Assembly: GCF_026342435.1 (NCBI RefSeq)
Contig: NZ_JAPEMT010000002.1
Coordinates: 2,232,001 to 2,296,000, forward strand
Source of the DNA: Streptomyces sp. NBC_00237
GTDB taxonomy: Bacteria > Actinomycetota > Actinomycetes > Streptomycetales > Streptomycetaceae
Direction of reading: 5' to 3'
DNA length: 64,000 nt
In this document: positions 62,673 through 64,000 of the stretch, one piece after another
How positions within the stretch are numbered: the first letter of the stretch is position 1
Layout of the letters: every line of letters begins with the position of its first letter
Position numbers and translations under genes: made by a program
The notes under the pieces: generated by a model
Told to the model about the DNA's origin: nothing
What the model saw: only the letters and a program-made list of their open reading frames with translations
The model's database searches: none

Positions 62673-63227
62673 GTGCTCACTGTTGGTGACCAGTTCCCCA
62701 CGTACGACCTCACCGCCTGTGTCTCCCTGGAGTCCGGCAAGGAGTTCGAGCAGATCAACCACAAGTCCTACGAGGGCAAGTGGCGCGTCGTCTTCGCGTG
62801 GCCCAAGGACTTCACCTTCGTCTGCCCGACCGAGATCGCCGCGTTCGGCAAGCTGAACGAGGAGTTCGCGGACCGCGACGCCCAGGTCCTCGGCTTCTCC
62901 GGCGACTCCGAGTTCGTGCACCACGCCTGGCGCAAGGACCACCCGGACCTGACCGACCTGCCCTTCCCGATGCTGGCCGACTCGAAGCACGAGCTCATGC
63001 GTGACCTCGGCATCGAGGGCGAGGACGGCTTCGCGCAGCGCGCCGTCTTCATCGTCGACCCGAACAACGAGATCCAGTTCACGATGGTGACCGCCGGTTC
63101 CGTGGGCCGTAACCCGAAGGAGGTCCTCCGGGTCCTCGACGCGCTCCAGACGGACGAGCTGTGCCCGTGCAACTGGACCAAGGGCGAGAACACCCTGGAC
63201 CCGGTCGCGCTGCTCTCGGGCGAGTAA
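62673..63227 (+). CDS. ahpC: Alkyl hydroperoxide reductase subunit C (peroxiredoxin)
   Basis: 184 aa. Peroxidatic Cys51 in FTFVCPTEI; C-terminal Cys164 and Cys166 (LCPCNW) for resolution, as in actinobacterial AhpC. Reduces peroxides and peroxynitrite; recycled by AhpD. GTG start. Followed by ahpD after 54 nt. Confidence 0.97.
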   Translation: MLTVGDQFPTYDLTACVSLESGKEFEQINHKSYEGKWRVVFAWPKDFTFVCPTEIAAFGKLNEEFADRDAQVLGFSGDSEFVHHAWRKDHPDLTDLPFPMLADSKHELMRDLGIEGEDGFAQRAVFIVDPNNEIQFTMVTAGSVGRNPKEVLRVLDALQTDELCPCNWTKGENTLDPVALLSGE

Positions 63228-63281
63228 GAACCCCCGAAGCACCAGCCCGACCGTACGGACCACAGAACGGAACGACCTGAC

Positions 63282-63815
63282 ATGGCACTCGACGAACTGA
63301 AGTCCGCCATACCGGACTACGCCAAGGACCTGCGCCTGAACCTGGGCTCGGTCATCGGCAACAGCGACCTCCCGCAGCAGCAGCTGTGGGGCACCGTGCT
63401 GGCCTGCGCGATCGCCTCGCGCTCGCCGAAGGTGCTGCGCGAGCTGGAGCCCGAGGCGAAGGCGAACCTCTCCGCCGAGGCGTTCACGGCGGCCAAGTCC
63501 GCCGCCGCGATCATGGCGATGAACAACGTCTTCTACCGCACGCGCCACCTGCTCTCCGACCCGGAATACGGGACGATGCGCGCGGGCCTGCGGATGAACG
63601 TCATCGGCAACCCGGGTGTCGAGAAGGTCGACTTCGAGCTGTGGTCCCTCGCGGTCTCCGCGATCAACGGCTGCGGCCAGTGCCTGGACTCGCACGAGCA
63701 GGTCCTGCGCAAGGCGGACGTCTCCCGCGAGGTGATCCAGGAGGCCGTGAAGATCGCCGCGGTCATCCAGGCGGTCGGCGTCACCCTCGACTCCGAGGCC
63801 GTACTCGCGGAGTAG
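63282..63815 (+). CDS. ahpD: Alkyl hydroperoxide reductase AhpD
   Basis: 177 aa all-helical protein. Catalytic set E119, C131-x2-C134 and H138 (INGCGQCLDSHE). Transfers electrons from a lipoyl carrier to AhpC. Confidence 0.97.
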   Translation: MALDELKSAIPDYAKDLRLNLGSVIGNSDLPQQQLWGTVLACAIASRSPKVLRELEPEAKANLSAEAFTAAKSAAAIMAMNNVFYRTRHLLSDPEYGTMRAGLRMNVIGNPGVEKVDFELWSLAVSAINGCGQCLDSHEQVLRKADVSREVIQEAVKIAAVIQAVGVTLDSEAVLAE

Positions 63816-63830
63816 TCGCAGCGGTACGTA

Positions 63831-63875
63831 CGTGAAGGGGCCCGTCGGCACGCGATGCCGACGGGCCCCTTCACG
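63831..63875. terminator. ahpCD terminator
   Basis: Perfect 20-bp inverted repeat (arm CGTGAAGGGGCCCGTCGGCA, loop CGCGA), between convergent gene ends. Confidence 0.9.
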
Positions 63876-63898
63876 CGTGGCGGTTCGCGCGTACCGGC

Positions 63899-64000
63899 TA
63901 CTTCTTGAGCACCGCCATCAGCTCCCGCATGTCGCTCTCCATCAGCTTCGGCACCCCCGTGTAGTCCGGCTTGAGGTCCTTCGGGTCCACCGGGTCCGTG
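63899..64000 (-). CDS. C-terminus of an unidentified protein
   Basis: Last 33 residues of a leftward gene, ending GVPKLMESDMRELMAVLKK and a TAG stop; preceded by a Pro/Asp/Lys stretch. Open to the window edge with coding-like third-position GC. Too short to identify. Confidence 0.6.

Overview
The window is high-GC (about 70%) actinobacterial chromosome, almost certainly Streptomyces. Supporting signs are strong third-position GC bias with long open antisense frames, many GTG starts, a WhiB-family protein, two SpoIIE/RsbW-type phosphatases, a PspA/TPM pair, DUF6542 and DUF4245 proteins, and polyphosphate glucokinase. From memory of the S. coelicolor gene order, the order here (dipeptide ABC operon, typA, succinate dehydrogenase, xseAB/ispH, glpX/wbl, two fumarases, oxyR/ahpCD) resembles the core region near SCO5121-SCO5031; that is an inference and was not searched. 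No rRNA, tRNA, CRISPR, prophage or insertion sequence was seen.

Region by region. 1-4780: a leftward peptide ABC operon (dppA-B-C-D-F, last gene cut by the window edge). 5.2-7.1 kb: typA. 7.4-9.7 kb: an orphan peptide-binding lipoprotein. 10-14.3 kb: a small coiled protein, then a three-gene succinate dehydrogenase operon whose membrane subunit carries Cys/His motifs that suggest a membrane Rieske-type cluster. 14.3-16.4 kb: arylamine N-acetyltransferase and a LacI-type regulator. 17-20 kb: TPM-domain protein plus PspA (envelope stress). 20-23.7 kb: PAS/GAF/SpoIIE phosphatase and a stand-alone RsbW-like kinase. 24-27 kb: Nudix hydrolase, tiny SPOR protein, GntR regulator, septum-formation membrane protein. 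27-30 kb: PEP-mutase-family enzyme and an unusual ECF sigma factor fused through a zinc-binding motif and one membrane segment to an extracellular CAP domain. 30-34.2 kb: xseB, xseA, an APC transporter, ispH. 34.2-40 kb: ppgK, DUF6542 protein, ychF, nitroreductase, DUF4245 protein, glpX. 39.7-41 kb: WhiB-like and DUF1707 proteins. 41-44.5 kb: class I and class II fumarases, convergent. 44.6-49.7 kb: secreted SGNH-ricin esterase and serine protease, HxlR regulator, a putative pentameric ligand-gated-channel-like protein, DUF402 protein. 49.8-56.2 kb: small coupled ORF plus second SpoIIE phosphatase, catalase, class A PBP. 56.4-61.4 kb: SPFH plus ribbon-helix-helix operon behind a perfect palindrome, then PadR plus ABC/FtsX exporter operon behind a second perfect palindrome. 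61.6-64 kb: oxyR divergent from ahpCD, and the 3' end of one more gene.

Functionally the region mixes central metabolism (Sdh, two fumarases, GlpX, PpgK), oxidative defence (OxyR/AhpCD, KatA, nitroreductase), envelope maintenance and stress (PBP, PspA/TPM, SPFH, DUF1707, sigma-CAP), and partner-switch signalling (two SpoIIE proteins, one RsbW-like). Scattered between these are five copies of one intergenic module of 85-220 bp, each lying just 3' of a gene and in that gene's orientation. This module, the one-piece sigma/anti-sigma-like/CAP protein and the two large operator palindromes are the least ordinary features.
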